A DNA stretch of 40,000 nt from Chrysomallon squamiferum (lineage: Eukaryota; Mollusca; Gastropoda; Neomphalida; Peltospiridae). Below, piece by piece: positions 14,757 to 30,601 of this stretch; the stretch's first letter is position 1; the number at the start of each line of letters is the position of its first letter. Under the pieces are notes generated by a model. That model had not been told where the DNA came from. It worked only from the letters and a program-made list of their open reading frames with translations, and did not search any database. Location: the NCBI GenBank assembly GCA_012295275.1, contig CM022675.1, positions 7,875,832 to 7,915,831 on the forward strand. The letters are read 5' to 3'. The position numbers and the translations under genes are program-made.

Positions 14757-15075
14757 TTTATGTATGTATGTATGTATGTATGTATCAATGTATGTGTGCA
14801 TGTGTGTGTATGCGTGTGTGCATGTATGTATACATGGATATATATGTATTATTGTATGTATGCATGTATGTATGTTTACGAACGTATATATGTATGTATG
14901 TAAAGATGTATATATTCGTACGTGTATGTATGTATATATGTTCTGTAAACATTTATGTATCTATGCATGTATGCATATATGTACGCATGTTTGTATAGAT
15001 GTATATATATATATATATATATGTACGTTTGTGTGTGTGTGTATTTGTGTATGTACAAACATATATGTATATATG
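14757..15075. repeat. (TGTA)n imperfect repeat
   Basis: TGTATG and TATA variants with an AT run at 15003-15022. Diverged but continuous. The Tyr/Cys/Met-rich frames across it are repeat artefacts. Confidence 0.93.
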
Positions 15076-15219
15076 GTTTTTTTCTCTCTGTGTATGTCTG
15101 TCTGTACGTTTGTATGTATACCATTCTACTGCCGTCACTGTTACTATTACTACAATACTATCACATCTACTGCTATTGTTACACGTACCTTTCTTTACAA
15201 ATACTACTACCACTACTAC

Positions 15220-15317
15220 TCCTACTACTGTTACTACTAGTACTACTACTGTTACTACTAGTACTACTACTGTTACTATTAGTACTACTACTGTTATTAC
15301 TAGTACCACTACTGTAA
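15220..15317. repeat. 21-bp tandem repeat derived from ACT triplets
   Basis: TACTACTACTGTTACTACTA plus G repeats about 4.6 times from 15220, with few changes. Each junction makes the palindrome ACTAGT. The period is seven triplets, so the array is a higher-order form of the ACT microsatellite just upstream. Confidence 0.92.
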
Positions 15318-15836
15318 ACTATTTGATATATCTAACATGTATACTATATCGTAATTGTTGTTGTTGTTGTTGTTATTATTATTATTATTATTATTACTAT
15401 TTTGTTCTTGTTGTTACTGTTATTGTTAATTTTATTGTTATTATTGTCATTATTTTTATTATTCTTCATTCATTCATTCATTTTTTATAATTTTATCTCG
15501 TTCTTTTTATTGATATTTTTTTTTGTTTAGTTGGAATGATATTTATTAAATCTAATGATATTTGTTAAAAGATTATATGATTTTATTAATGTTAAATGTC
15601 AGATGATGAAATGATTAAAAGCGTGTAAAAAACATTCAATTTCATAATTAAATTTGAAATGTAAATTTCCTCTGTAATACAACAGTGATGGTTGAGTCAT
15701 TTTGAAGTCTTTTTTCTGAATAACACAACAACAAGAACGACAATAAATAAATAAATAAATAAACTAACAAAGAAACAGACAATAAATAAGCAACAAGATA
15801 AATTAGAAATGTGTATAAAAGAAAAAAGAAATAAAC
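15318..15836. other. ATT/GTT triplets then AT-rich spacer
   Basis: GTT and ATT repeats at 15355-15460, ATTC at 15465-15482, then AT-rich unique sequence with AAAT at 15741-15765. No exon seen. Confidence 0.8.
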
Positions 15837-15869
15837 ATGAAAATAATAATAATAATAAATAAACATGAA

Positions 15870-15912
<43 letters not shown>

Positions 15913-15991
15913 TATTTAAAAATAAAATTTAAATTAATTAAATTAAAAAATAAAACAACAGCAACAGCAACAACAACAACAACAACAACAA

Positions 15992-16026
<35 letters not shown>

Positions 16027-16033
16027 ACAGAAC
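15837..16033. repeat. (AAT)n and (CAA)/(CAG) triplet field
   Basis: ATAAACATGAAAATAATAAT is duplicated at the start. Then AAT, and CAACAG triplets from 15956. Confidence 0.94.
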
Positions 16034-16520
16034 GGGCCACAAATTTTACATTCTGTATATTAATAAAAAAAAAAAACACGTACTAAAAACGTTACGTATA
16101 TTACCTACATTAAAACTCGCGGAATTTCGGTAACCCGATATCTAACCAAACCGACTGGCATTTTCGAATAACGTAACAATGGTTTGTATCACCCTACCTA
16201 TTACAGTAATTAGTATCAAAGTATCTGTTACAATAATCAAACCGCTGGGAGAAGTCAAATGCCAGGAATCATTAGGGAATTGAATACTAGTCCGGTTCAT
16301 TAAGAGGGCTAAAGAAATAATTATAGAGGAGTGCGTACACTGAAAACCCATGGGGAAAATGGAATTAAGTCTACAATAAAATATGACAGAAATAACACTG
16401 GATAATATGCCCTATTTGTTTGCTGGTATTTTTTTTTTTTTATTATTATTATTATTCTTTTGTCAGCGACAGAGTGTCTACGAAAAAATTAGACAGATGA
16501 AACAGAGATGGATAAACTGA
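16034..16520. other. unique spacer
   Basis: About 350 bp of non-repetitive sequence with no recognised exon, then T and ATT runs at 16430-16456. Confidence 0.7.
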
Positions 16521-16596
<76 letters not shown>

Positions 16597-16674
16597 TACA
16601 AGAGAGAGAGAGAGAGATAAGACAGAAAGAGAGACAGAAAGAGAGAGAGAGATTGAATGAGAGATAAACGAAGA

Positions 16675-16733
<59 letters not shown>

Positions 16734-16735
16734 AC
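16521..16735. repeat. (GA)n compound microsatellite
   Basis: GA runs at 16524-16592 and 16681-16731 flank GACAGAAAGAGA variants. Confidence 0.97.
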
Positions 16736-16910
16736 GAAGGACGATCAAACAGAGCAGAGACACAATTACAGGCGTAATTAATTAAACTGAAAAATGAAAT
16801 TACCAGCAGCCGCGTCACAACACATGTTTATCCGGTGTTTCGGGCACCCATAGTAAGTATTAAACGTGAGAAGCAAGCGTTCAATCGATACCACAGACCA
16901 GCTGAAACAG
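16736..16910. other. short unique spacer between GA fields
   Basis: Nothing recognised. Confidence 0.7.
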
Positions 16911-18475
<1,565 letters not shown>

Positions 18476-18852
18476 ATCAAGGAAGCACTGACATACGAAA
18501 CATTAAAACATCTTCATATCACTCTTGTCTCTAACTCTTAATCCTGTGTGACCTTTGAACTTCACAGCAACCCATCATATCAGTTCATCGCGAATTCCAA
18601 TAAGGGAATAACACGTTATTCGCGGCAACGGGAGAATTGAGAAATGATGGCAATGAATATTAATTCTCCACTGGGCTTTGTCTGTTACAAGAGGGTGTAA
18701 TGCTGATATGGGTGTTTGCAGGATAATGACGAAGATTCTGAAAGTTAATGCACAAGATTGAATTTGTTTTGAGATGTGGAAAGAGTGTTGAGACGTTTTT
18801 TTGACGTTTGAAAATGATAGTCATTGTTAAAATGTTAAATAATGGTTTTTAT

Positions 18853-18854
<2 letters not shown>
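18476..18854. other. unique spacer
   Basis: About 380 bp of non-repetitive sequence; no exon with convincing splice sites seen. Confidence 0.7.
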
Positions 18855-18887
<33 letters not shown>

Positions 18888-19228
18888 TTTGTGTTTGTGT
18901 GTATACATATGTGTGTGTACATAGATATATGTAGGTATCTATGTGTCTGTATATCTGTGAATGTTTATAAGGCATGTATGTACGTTTGTGCATATGTGTG
19001 TGTGTGTTGGATTTGGGTCTGTGTTTACAGGTATGCTACAGTATATGCTTGGATAAAAGTACGCAGAAATTCACCCATCCGTAATTTGCGTACGATGGAA
19101 CAAATACATAAATACACAAACTCATCAAAAGCTAAGATAAATAAATAAATAAACAATCAGTGAAATAAATAAATAAATAAATAATTAAATGAACAAAGGA
19201 ACAAACAAGAACAAATAAATAAATAAAA

Positions 19229-19264
<36 letters not shown>

Positions 19265-19380
19265 CCAACTAACTAACTAACTAACTAACAAAACAACTAA
19301 CTAACTAACTAACTAAATAAATAAATAAACAAATTAACGAAATAAAAATGAAATTTAGGAAATAAACCGGAACAAACACA
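18855..19380. repeat. (GT)n, then (AAAT)n and (AACT)n nested repeats
   Basis: GT run 18855-18882 with GT-rich continuation to 19020. AAAT runs (19135-19262) enclose AACT runs (19264-19315), then AAAT again: one tetranucleotide array nested in another. Confidence 0.92.
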
Positions 19381-19775
19381 AAATTTATTTAGTCACAAAA
19401 ATCATAAAACCGAGGTTGTTCGTTCTTGTGTTTATTTTTCTTTCTTCAAGATCATCAAAATAAGTGAAGAAAAAATCTGCTTACATTTTAATGGAAATGT
19501 TTTTTGTCGTGCCAGCTTACTGAAAATCACAGTATTTCGTTTCATTTAAAAAAAAAAAAAAAAAAAAAATTCGTTTTCGTTATTTATTTCTTACTAATGT
19601 TTTTTTTCGCTTGTGGTTAGCTGTTAAGATGATTGGGTTTACAGCTGGAAAATGAAAACTTATATGATTGGAATGTTGTTTAATGTTCACTGCCTTGAAA
19701 CTCTTGTCCACCTGGAGGCAATTTGTCATTCTTGTTTTCGTTTCGAAGATTTAAACAAAAAAAAAAATTAAAAAT

Positions 19776-19811
<36 letters not shown>

Positions 19812-20040
19812 AGTAAATAAATATTTTTTTTTTTTAATAAATAAATATATATAAATAAAATAAATAAATAAATAATAGTAATAGTAATAGTAATAATAAT
19901 AATAATAATAATAAAATAATAATAATAATAACAATAACAATAATAAAGAATAATAAAGAATTAATAAATAAATACATAAATAAAACTGAAATATAAAATA
20001 ACTTAAATACAATGATGTCTGTTATTGTAATAATTTTTTT
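19381..20040. other. AT-rich spacer with A runs and AAAT/AAT repeats
   Basis: A runs at 19549-19569 and 19781-19809, AAAT at 19840-19875, AAT at 19876-19945. No exon seen. Confidence 0.8.
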
Positions 20041-20646
20041 TCAACTTGAATATATGTAATTTTCTCTATGTCTCCGTACGTCAGAGACAGAAATAGAGAA
20101 ACAGAGGGAAAAAAAAATATATTTGTGAATATTTTTTACGTATGAAATCGAATAAGTCAGTCAGCCATTAATGTACAAATATTCTGTCGTATCTGTTACA
20201 TGCTCCAACTTTATAACTTTTATGGTCGCGGAAAAAAACAATTTATTTTCTGACCTTAAGACAAACAGGCACGTGAATCAAGCAACGATTAATATCTATA
20301 CAAGCACGACAGCCGTACTTAAACTTTTATTTGAAAACAAGTGTAAAATAGGCATGTATCGCAATTAATGTGAAAATCAATCATTGGTTCTAAACCCGCT
20401 ATCAGATTACTTTCCCGTGAAAATAACCACGCTTAAAACGACTTCCGTAAATCGTTTGATTTATGAGCGTGCGCAGTCGACACATAATCAATAGTAATTA
20501 ATTTTCTTTTCTCTTTTCAATTAATTTTGTTAGTTTAAGATTTCTGTTTCTTTGTTTGTTTGTTTTGAGTTGGGATTAGAAATGTTTGTAGTTATGTAAA
20601 TAACAGAGCAAATAAAAGAAAACCTATGTGGTGCTAATTATTGTCT

Positions 20647-20677
<31 letters not shown>

Positions 20678-20894
20678 TTATTATTAGCTTTTTGGTTTTT
20701 TTAATAAGTAAGATAGTTCGTTATTCTTTTTTTTTTTTTTTTTTTCCTAACTGATTTTTACTTTTGTTTGTAGGAAATGACAAAAACGCTGATTACAATT
20801 AGCTGAATATGAATTAACAGATTTCTGTTATTTTTAAATCTAAATTATCAGAGAACAGGAATGAATCAATCAATAAATATATAATTAAAATAAT
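20041..20894. other. spacer, partly unique
   Basis: A 65-codon plus frame at 20171-20368 has no recognised domain. TTTA repeats at 20648-20680 and a T run at 20728-20745. Confidence 0.7.
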
Positions 20895-20951
20895 AAAACA
20901 AAACAAAACAAAACAAAATAAAATAAAATAAAATAAAATAAAATAAATAAA
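20895..20951. repeat. (AAAAC)n changing to (AAAAT)n
   Basis: Four AAAAC units are followed without a break by about five AAAAT units, then AAAT. A clean example of one pentanucleotide replacing another in the same array. Confidence 0.95.
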
Positions 20952-22515
20952 AGCAAAGAAAAATATATTTGAATAAGGAAATCAAATACACACTTACGCA
21001 CACATGCAAACCAACATATTTTATTATAATTTTACTTACAGAAATTGAAAGAAAAACGAGTTTTATATACAGAAAGAAAGAAAGAAACAGATAGGTAGAC
21101 AGACAGAGAAAGATAAACAGATAAAAAGATAGATGCATTTTTTTTTTCAAATGTAATTATTTACATTTTTTCTTAGACAAAAGGCTTAATAAATATGAGG
21201 CCATAGCTAGAATGGGAAATAGCCTAATCGTTACACCGTGGAGCGCTTATCGTTCAAGCTTCCAGTCTTCATGTTATCGTTACATCACCGATTGTTGCAA
21301 CGTCATTACTTAATCCCAGGAGAGGGAAACATTAGAAAAAATAAAAAATAAAAATAAAAATGTATGTGTATTTATTTAGTTGTGTTAGAAAGTCAATCGA
21401 AATTGGCTTAGTGCCTCGGAGATTTCCGCTTCAGTGAAAGCGTGACTTAATATCTGAAAACCTTTCCACGTTGCTGTCACAAGCACGAAATGATCGCGTT
21501 TTGAGAAGGCTTCGACTGTCCATAATCATCAACTGGATCAGAAGAAGACGTAGAAGAAGAAGAAGAAGAAGAAGAAGAAGAAGAAGAAATAACGAAAGAA
21601 ACAAAAAAATAAAAAAATAAATAAAAACAAGAAAGAAGAAAAAAATTAAGGGAACTCTATCCAACGTTAGAATGAAAAACACGCAAGGGAAACGTATATA
21701 TATATTTACAGTGTATCTTATGGCGTTCCCAGGCTAATCGTTTCCAGTGGCAACGCACGCGCTTATGACGTCAGAAGGATAGCTAATACGTGACCCAGGT
21801 TCTTGCGCACTGACCGATAATACGCTTACGTTTCCTAATTAAATACAAATTTAGAATCGTGCTTTCAGATATAACGTTCGGACTGAAATACCAGCAATAA
21901 GGCGATCTTGTTTCTCTCTCTCTCCTCTTAGAATTTAAATAGAAGAAAAGTGCCTATATAGAGCAGAGAAAAGCCCTGAAGCTTCGAAAAGGAAGATTAC
22001 AAAATAATTTAAAAAAACAAAACAAAAAAACATTACGGATTTAGAGTAGAATGTAAAAAAAAAAAAAAAAAAAAACATTACGGATTTAGATTAGAATGTA
22101 AAAAAAAAAAAAAAACCACACTAAGTATTTGTTAATTACATCCGTGATGTCTGTAAATAACTGGTATTATACGTATTGGTCAGGTCACGTTAAGGAAATG
22201 AGAATAAAATATTTGTATCCGTTCAAGGTTGTTTTTGCCTTCTGTTTTTTTTTTTTTTTTTTTAGAAATAACCATCTCTCTCCTTCTGTCTCTTTCTCTC
22301 TGTTTCTTTCTGTATCTCACTGCCTCCCTCTGTGTCTTTCTGTATCTATATATATATCGTTCTTTCTCTTTCTGGCTTCATTTTTATACTTTAATTTTCT
22401 TCTGTTTTTTTGTCCCTGTTTCTTAGTCATTTTGTTTCTCCTTGAATTCTGTTTTTCTTTTCTATGTCTGTCTGTCACTGTAACCATCATCCATCTCTCT
22501 CTGTCTGTCTCTCAC

Positions 22516-22517
<2 letters not shown>
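20952..22517. other. mostly unique spacer
   Basis: GAAA (21070-21090), GAA (21548-21589), TGACGTCA at 21766, the 45-bp duplication, T run 22243-22264 and TCTG/TTTC-rich sequence from 22270. On the minus strand ILSHAFTEAEISEALSQF (within 21384-21456) follows an acceptor-like ggttttcag and ends in TAA, but the pyrimidine tract is short. Confidence 0.7.
22029..22115 (+). repeat. 45-bp tandem duplication with A tails
   Basis: CATTACGGATTTAGA(G/T)TAG followed by AATGT and an A run occurs at 22031 and 22076 with one base difference. Both copies are followed by poly(A) (about 22 and 15 nt) and preceded by A-rich sequence. Confidence 0.92.
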
Positions 22518-22593
<76 letters not shown>

Positions 22594-22620
22594 CTCCTCT
22601 CCCTCCCTCCCTCCCTCTTC
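22518..22620. repeat. (CT)n with CCCT end
   Basis: CT run 22518-22589 followed by CCTC/CCCT units. Confidence 0.97.
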
Positions 22621-23150
22621 TCCATACCTACACGAATGTATCGATCTATTCTCATTATATTTTAACTAACTAACTCTCTCGCCTGAAGCCTCTTCAATAA
22701 TTAATTCGTTACGGTCTGCGCATTTTTTTATATTTTTTTTATATATATACATACACCTGAGAATGGACACGCCTATAACTCCCTGACCACCTGACAGGCA
22801 ACATACAAAATTTAATAAAAAAATTAAAAAAACAAAAAACAAAAACTGTCTCGTCTTTCATTGCCTATGTTCACTCTATCAAACAAACAAGCGACGAGAA
22901 TTCCCAGCGCGACTCAAAGTAAATAATTATTTTAGTGATTTGTGAATTTGCTGCCAGACTTCGCGTGTTTTATACAGTTCTGAGTTTCAAGTCGTCGCTT
23001 GCGTACTAAATACTGCATCACCGGAGTGGTTTTATATTTCTTTACAGACATATTTTTTCGTGCGTATGTACGTATATATTTAACAATGCAGATATGTATA
23101 TATAGAAAAATATGTACATGGTTGCATAAACACATATATACAGATAAACA
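22621..23150. other. unique spacer
   Basis: A minus-strand frame ending at 22932 (QYLVRKRRLETQNC, IKHAKSGSKFTNH, stop) is protein-like, but its acceptor is poor. No family recognised. Confidence 0.65.
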
Positions 23151-23186
23151 TAGATACATATAGACATTCATACATATATACATACA

Positions 23187-23222
<36 letters not shown>

Positions 23223-23412
23223 TATACATACATTCATACATACATATATACATGCATACATACATACAAACATACATACATACATACAAACATACATATA
23301 TATACACATACATATACACACACATACATACATACATACATATATATACAAACATACATATACACATACATACATTCATACACACTTACATACATATATA
23401 AATACATACATT
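23151..23412. repeat. (CATA)n imperfect repeat
   Basis: CATA/TATA units with AAACATA variants over about 260 bp. Confidence 0.96.
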
Positions 23413-25110
<1,698 letters not shown>

Positions 25111-25151
25111 TGTTTAACTCTGTGTGTGTGTGTGTGTGTGTGTTGTGTGGG

Positions 25152-25201
<50 letters not shown>

Positions 25202-25300
25202 TGTGTGTTTTTTTTTTGTTCAACAGACAGTGTGTGTGTTTGTGTATGTGTGTGTGTATATATGTGTGTGTGTGTGTGTATATGTGTGTTATCTGTATAT
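25111..25300. repeat. (GT)n compound repeat
   Basis: GT runs with TTGTGTGGGG, TATG and T8 interruptions. Confidence 0.95.
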
Positions 25301-25705
25301 AGTGTTTATTAAAAATTTTTTTTTTTTTCAACAGACAGCATTTGTGTTTTTTATAGGTGTGCATATAGTTATCTGTATATAGTGTTTATTTTATTTTTTT
25401 AAAGCACGCGGCTAGTATTTGTTGTTTCTTTTCTTTCTTTCTTTCTTTCTTTCTATATATCTGGTTATCTGTCTGACTGTCTATCTATTTGTCTGTCTAT
25501 CTATCTATATATCGGTCTATCTATTTTTCAATCATTCATTCATCAATCATTCATTCATTCATTCTTTCTCTCTTTCTGTTTCGTTTTTTTTTTTTTTCCA
25601 TTTATATATTCACACGTTACATCATTTAGTTTGTCATATTTAATATGATTATTAAATATGTAACTTGTGTCTTTATTTAAATTTTTTTTTTACTCTTCTA
25701 TTTTA

Positions 25706-25749
<44 letters not shown>

Positions 25750-25979
25750 TTATTTTTCATACCTCATTAGTTTTGTGTTTTTGAAACACTAATTTGCTTA
25801 GCACTGATTTTATGTTTGTGTCTATTTAAGGAAAAGGATAACTTAATACTTATGCGCTTCGTTAAATTTAATCAGATAAATTAATTTTCTCCATCTTCGT
25901 CTTTTATGAAGCAGGATTAACTAAAACAAAAAAAAAAGAAGAAAAAAATCTGTAAATTTTATATATATAAACTTTGAAA

Positions 25980-25984
<5 letters not shown>
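25301..25984. other. spacer with block duplications and TTTC/TCTA/ATT repeats
   Basis: GTTATCTGTATATAGTGTTT plus ATT occurs at 25288 and 25368. TTCAACAGACAG occurs at 25219 and 25327. TTTC 25430-25453, TCTA/TCTG 25465-25528, ATTC 25530-25564, ATT 25708-25756. Confidence 0.85.

Positions 25985-26074
<90 letters not shown>
25985..26074. repeat. (AT)n microsatellite
   Basis: Perfect AT run of about 90 bp, self-complementary and able to extrude as a cruciform. Confidence 0.97.
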
Positions 26075-26077
<3 letters not shown>

Positions 26078-26660
26078 ATTTATTTAATGACTGAATGAAT
26101 GATTTATGTGTTTGTTATATTTATTTACTTATGGCCTTAATATTAATTTAATTTAATTTGTTTTCTTAATTTGCTTGTATTTACGTACTTATGTTTTTTT
26201 TCCATTTAATTAATTAAATCATTTTTCAATCTTTTTGTTTATCTGCTTATTTCTCTATCCTATTTATTTATTATTTATAAGAGAAGATTATAAATGAAGA
26301 AAAAAAGAAGAACGAACGTAGTAAAAAAGAAGAAAAAAAATAGAACGAGAATAGAACGAGAAAAACAGTTAAAAACCCAAAACAAACATACAAAATCCAA
26401 TAGGGTTAATGGAGGGCACTAAGAAATATTGTAAAAAAAGAAAAGAAATAAGGAATGAATGAAAAGAGGAATGAATGAAAAGAGGAAAGAGAAGAAAGAT
26501 GAAAGAAAGAAAGAATGAAAATGAACGACAATGGAAGGAAAGAACAAAAGATAGATGAGAGGAAAAAAGAATGAACGAAGGGTTGAAGGGAAGTATAAGA
26601 AAAAAAGAAATAAAAGAAGCGAAAAAAATAGAAAGAAAACAAAGGGAAAACGATAATAAA
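26075..26660. other. AT-rich spacer then long purine-rich tract
   Basis: 26280-26655 is nearly all purine on the plus strand. It includes a 16-bp tandem pair GAATGAATGAAAAGAG (26454-26485) and ATAGAACGAGA twice. Confidence 0.8.
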
Positions 26661-26731
26661 CAGATAAATAAATAAATAAATAATAATGATTATGATGATG
26701 ATAATGATGATGTTAATAATAATAACAATAA

Positions 26732-26764
<33 letters not shown>

Positions 26765-26994
26765 CAATAATAATAATAATAATAATAATAATGAAAAAAA
26801 CACCTGAAAGTTAAAAAACAAAAAAAAAAAAAAAAAAAAAAAAAACCGCAAAAAGACTATTTCATTAATCTAGAAAATACGACGAACAAAAAATAAAAAA
26901 AAAAAAATAAACAATAAACAAAGTAAAAAAAAAAAAGAAAGATAAAAACATGTAAAAGAAACCATATTCTTGGTAAACAGCCATTAAAAACAAG
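26661..26994. repeat. GAT/GTA/AAT triplets and poly(A)
   Basis: GAT (26689-26712), GTA (26732-26764), AAT (26766-26793), and a run of about 27 A (26821-26845). Confidence 0.92.
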
Positions 26995-27082
26995 ATGGGA
27001 ACGAAACTCGAGCAAATCGCCTTGACGGCAGAAATGAGTTACTGCACAACAAGTGGCTGCTTTCCAAAGCAGAGATATATAG
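26995..27082 (+). CDS. candidate 5' exon ending in a strong donor, unrecognised
   Basis: From ATG the frame reads MGTKLEQIALTAEMSY, then CTTSGCFPKQRYI, and runs straight into ATAG|GTAAGA, a strong donor, in phase 1. The frame is open upstream as far as an acceptor-like taaacag at 26974-26980, so it could also be an internal exon. The final CFPKQRYI vaguely recalls the segment before the first helix of SLC17 transporters, but that is too short to name a family. Confidence 0.2.
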
Positions 27083-27465
27083 GTAAGAATCGTAATTTTG
27101 CCACTGTCTGGTACTAAACATAAACACTCTTCACGTTAAAGGGAATCGCACGGTGCATTTCGTTAAAGAGAGTCAAGCGCCCGCATTCCAATCTCAGGTG
27201 CACATCTACAGCCGCAGATTCGCATCTGGAGTAAAGTGGTTCATACTGAGCGTATATAACTGCAGGAATAAATATGTTTGTATGTATCCGTGTGTGTGTG
27301 TGTGCTGCGTGCATGCGTGTGAATGTACGTGCGTCTGTGCGCATGCGTGAGAGTGCATCTGTATGTATGTCTCTAAATATTAATGAATGTCTATCTGTAA
27401 GTAAATATGTATGTATGTATGTATGCATAATCGTATGGTCATATATCCATATAAACACATTGTTT
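27083..27465. other. unique spacer then GT-rich stretch
   Basis: Unique to about 27280, then TGTG/TGCG and a TATG run (27404-27425). Confidence 0.75.
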
Positions 27466-27472
27466 ATTATTA

Positions 27473-27524
<52 letters not shown>

Positions 27525-27551
27525 TATTGTTTTTATTATTATTATTATTAC

Positions 27552-27618
<67 letters not shown>

Positions 27619-27688
27619 TGTTGTTGTTGTTGTGGTGGTGCTATTTTGGCTGTTGTAACCTTATTTCTTGTGCACACACATACATAAT

Positions 27689-27723
<35 letters not shown>

Positions 27724-27740
27724 TTTTATTTATTTCACCA
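27466..27740. repeat. (ATT)n field, (GTT)n and (ATTT)n
   Basis: Long ATT run (27466-27618) with few changes, GTT (27619-27633), and ATTT (27689-27735). Confidence 0.96.
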
Positions 27741-28245
27741 CCCGTACACGTATTCATCTCCAGCTATCGAAATCGGTTTAATAAAACTAATCTCTTATTT
27801 TCCATCTCACATTATGACTTATTCTGAACTATAAAATATACTAAAAACTGTACTGAATATATTACACCTGCTTTAAACGGACTATTATTTTCATGTTATG
27901 AAAGACGTCAACACAGTTTCTATATAACAAGTAGCCGAAGGACGGTGTTTAATGTTTAATCATTTTTGTTTCGTAGATTGCATAATCTAAATTATTTAAA
28001 CTGTATTGTGTAACCTTTGAACACGCCTTGAGACCAACCGCCACCCGCTAAGAAGAAAATTATATTTCTACCCGTATAAAAATCAGTACGGTTCCGGGCC
28101 AACAGACAAGTGTGAAAAAAAAAATCTATATTTTGCTTTTTGTAACTGTATAATTTTAGTTCATAATATATATATATATGTATTAAAAACGTAAAAGAAT
28201 TAAAAAATATGCATTATAAAATACAGAATATATTTACCGGACGTA
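27741..28245. other. unique AT-rich spacer
   Basis: No exon seen. Confidence 0.75.
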
Positions 28246-28355
28246 TTTAATATAATATAATATAATATAATATAATATAATATAATATATAATATAAATA
28301 TAATATAATATAATACAATATAATATATATGTATGTGTGAATATATACATCCACA

Positions 28356-28396
<41 letters not shown>

Positions 28397-28425
28397 TTAT
28401 ATATATATATATATATACACACACA
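28246..28425. repeat. (TATAA)n, (CA)n and (AT)n compound repeat
   Basis: TATAA pentanucleotide array 28246-28325, CA run 28353-28394, AT run 28399-28416. Confidence 0.96.
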
Positions 28426-29447
28426 TGTGTGCATATGTCAGCTGCATATATTCTGTATTCAAAATGCATATTTTTAATTTGTGTAACACTGTGAAGTTCT
28501 TCAGTACATTTTCCGAGCACTAGGCACTATCCATCTAAAATAAATGTTCTGCTGGATCGTATAAAACACAATAACATCACTCAGCACGGCTTCGGTGCAG
28601 TAGACAGCCAGATATTCCCCATTGTCATAACTGACAAGAATCGATTTCGGAGACAAGCAGCAGAAAAATAGAGCTTGTTCGCGAAATCCATATATTAAGA
28701 ACAAATTCGAACCGTTAGACTCCTAACACCAGAATATGTTCAGTTTCGAGACCGTGTTAGAAGATTAAAAAACGTTGAATATTAGGCACGAAATAACCAG
28801 ATATAATTTTAGTGTAGTTGATGTGACGAAATCGGTGTTTTAATACGGTCTCTCCTAAAGCGAAGTATATTTCGAAATGTAACCTACTTAATGTATTTGC
28901 GTACTGAGAAGATCGTTAAAAATATCTCCGGCAGAATTTATTCAGTCGTCGAAACCAGTTAATTTGTTAGCACGATGTCAGACGTAAGGACCGCCATTAG
29001 CGGAGTTTATTTATATTAATAATACTGTACCAGCGGCGAAATTGTAGACAAAGCTTTCTCTTGGGGATATCGTAGAACAGTCTGGTTTTTTTTTAAAACG
29101 GGACAGTATGGCGATTCCGACTGATTTACATCGAGCTTTAGTGTTATTAGCTAACAGATGATAATTATATGAGGCGACTGGATATTTAATCTAGTTTAAT
29201 GGTAGAAGTACGGGAAAGAAAAGGAAGAAAGAAAGAAAGAAAGAAAGAAAAATATATAATAATAAAAAATTGAAATAAACACAACAAGCTGTGTCCAGTA
29301 ATTCAATACGGTAAACAATTTGTGTATGACTGAACATGCTGGTGCTATTGTGGAAAGAATGGCGTGCGCGATAGAAAATCGAAAACAGACTTTGAACTGT
29401 ATTAGCAAATGTACGCTTGATTTATGTTACAGACGTGAGTCATGTGC
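28426..29447. other. longest mainly unique spacer of the left part, no gene accepted
   Basis: About 1 kb of non-repetitive sequence apart from GAAA at 29227-29250. A minus-strand frame at 28501-28704 (SYDNGEYLAVYCTEAVLSD) and a plus-strand frame MTEHAGAIVERMACAIEN running to a GTGAGT donor at 29433 are protein-like, but neither has both splice sites. This could be decayed coding or transposon sequence. Confidence 0.6.

Positions 29448-29935
<488 letters not shown>

Positions 29936-30024
<89 letters not shown>
29936..30024. repeat. (GA)n microsatellite
   Basis: Perfect GA run of about 90 bp. Confidence 0.97.
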
Positions 30025-30026
<2 letters not shown>

Positions 30027-30198
30027 ACCCTAAACATATTAAATAAATAAATAATAACGTTAAGAATAAAAATAATAAAATAAATAACATCATCGTCAAC
30101 AACAACAACAACAATAATGATAATAATAATAATAATTGAAAACAAAATAGTAATAATAATTGTAACAGTACGTAACAATTGTAGTAGTAGTAGTAGTA

Positions 30199-30248
<50 letters not shown>

Positions 30249-30279
30249 TAATAAATAATAATAATAATAACAATAACTG

Positions 30280-30329
<50 letters not shown>

Positions 30330-30432
30330 GTACGTAACGATAGCAATAACAATGATAAAAATAACAACAACAACAACAACAACAACGACATTAATAATAG
30401 TAGTAGGAGTAGCAGTAGTAGTAATAGTACAA
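30025..30432. repeat. (AAT)n field with AAC, GTA interruptions
   Basis: Two similar blocks each contain AACAGTACGTAACAAT-like words (about 30163 and 30326) between AAT runs, pointing to block duplication. Confidence 0.94.
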
Positions 30433-30479
30433 AATGTATTAATTATTTTCATGTTGACATTTGAGAATATTTATTTCAG

Positions 30480-30601
30480 TCTTTGAGCATCTGCTGTGTT
30501 TTAAAATAACTGGCGTTAACTCTACATGCGTTTCTGACAGCTTTATCTCTATTTCTGGAAAAAATAATCATAATTGTTATATCCTTGTAAAATATTTCTA
30601 A
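30480..30601 (+). CDS. weak candidate terminal exon
   Basis: A good acceptor (gaatatttatttcag) is followed by 39 open codons: FEHLLCFKITGVNSTCVSD, SFISISGKNNHNC, YILVKYF, then TAA. It contains four cysteines in all and an NST glycosylation sequon. No family is recognised, and a chance frame of this length is not rare. Confidence 0.14.

Noticed and set aside
21220-21260. tRNA-derived SINE with A-box TAGCCTAATCG and near B-box GTTCAAGCT
   Set aside because: Only about 21 bp separate the boxes, shorter than in tRNAs, and one B-box base is wrong; no A-rich tail or duplications. Possibly an old relic.
21384-21456. Minus-strand frame SHAFTEAEISEALSQFRLTF after an acceptor-like TTTTCAG
   Set aside because: The pyrimidine tract is very short and nothing connects to it; too short to call.
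28501-28704. 68-codon minus frame with SYDNGEYLAVYCTEAVLSD
   Set aside because: Protein-like in look, but no good donor or acceptor pair and no recognised family.
29329-29433. Plus-strand frame MTEHAGAIVERMACAIEN up to a GTGAGT donor
   Set aside because: The donor is good but there is a stop just upstream and no acceptor, so only an unsupported first-exon model is possible.
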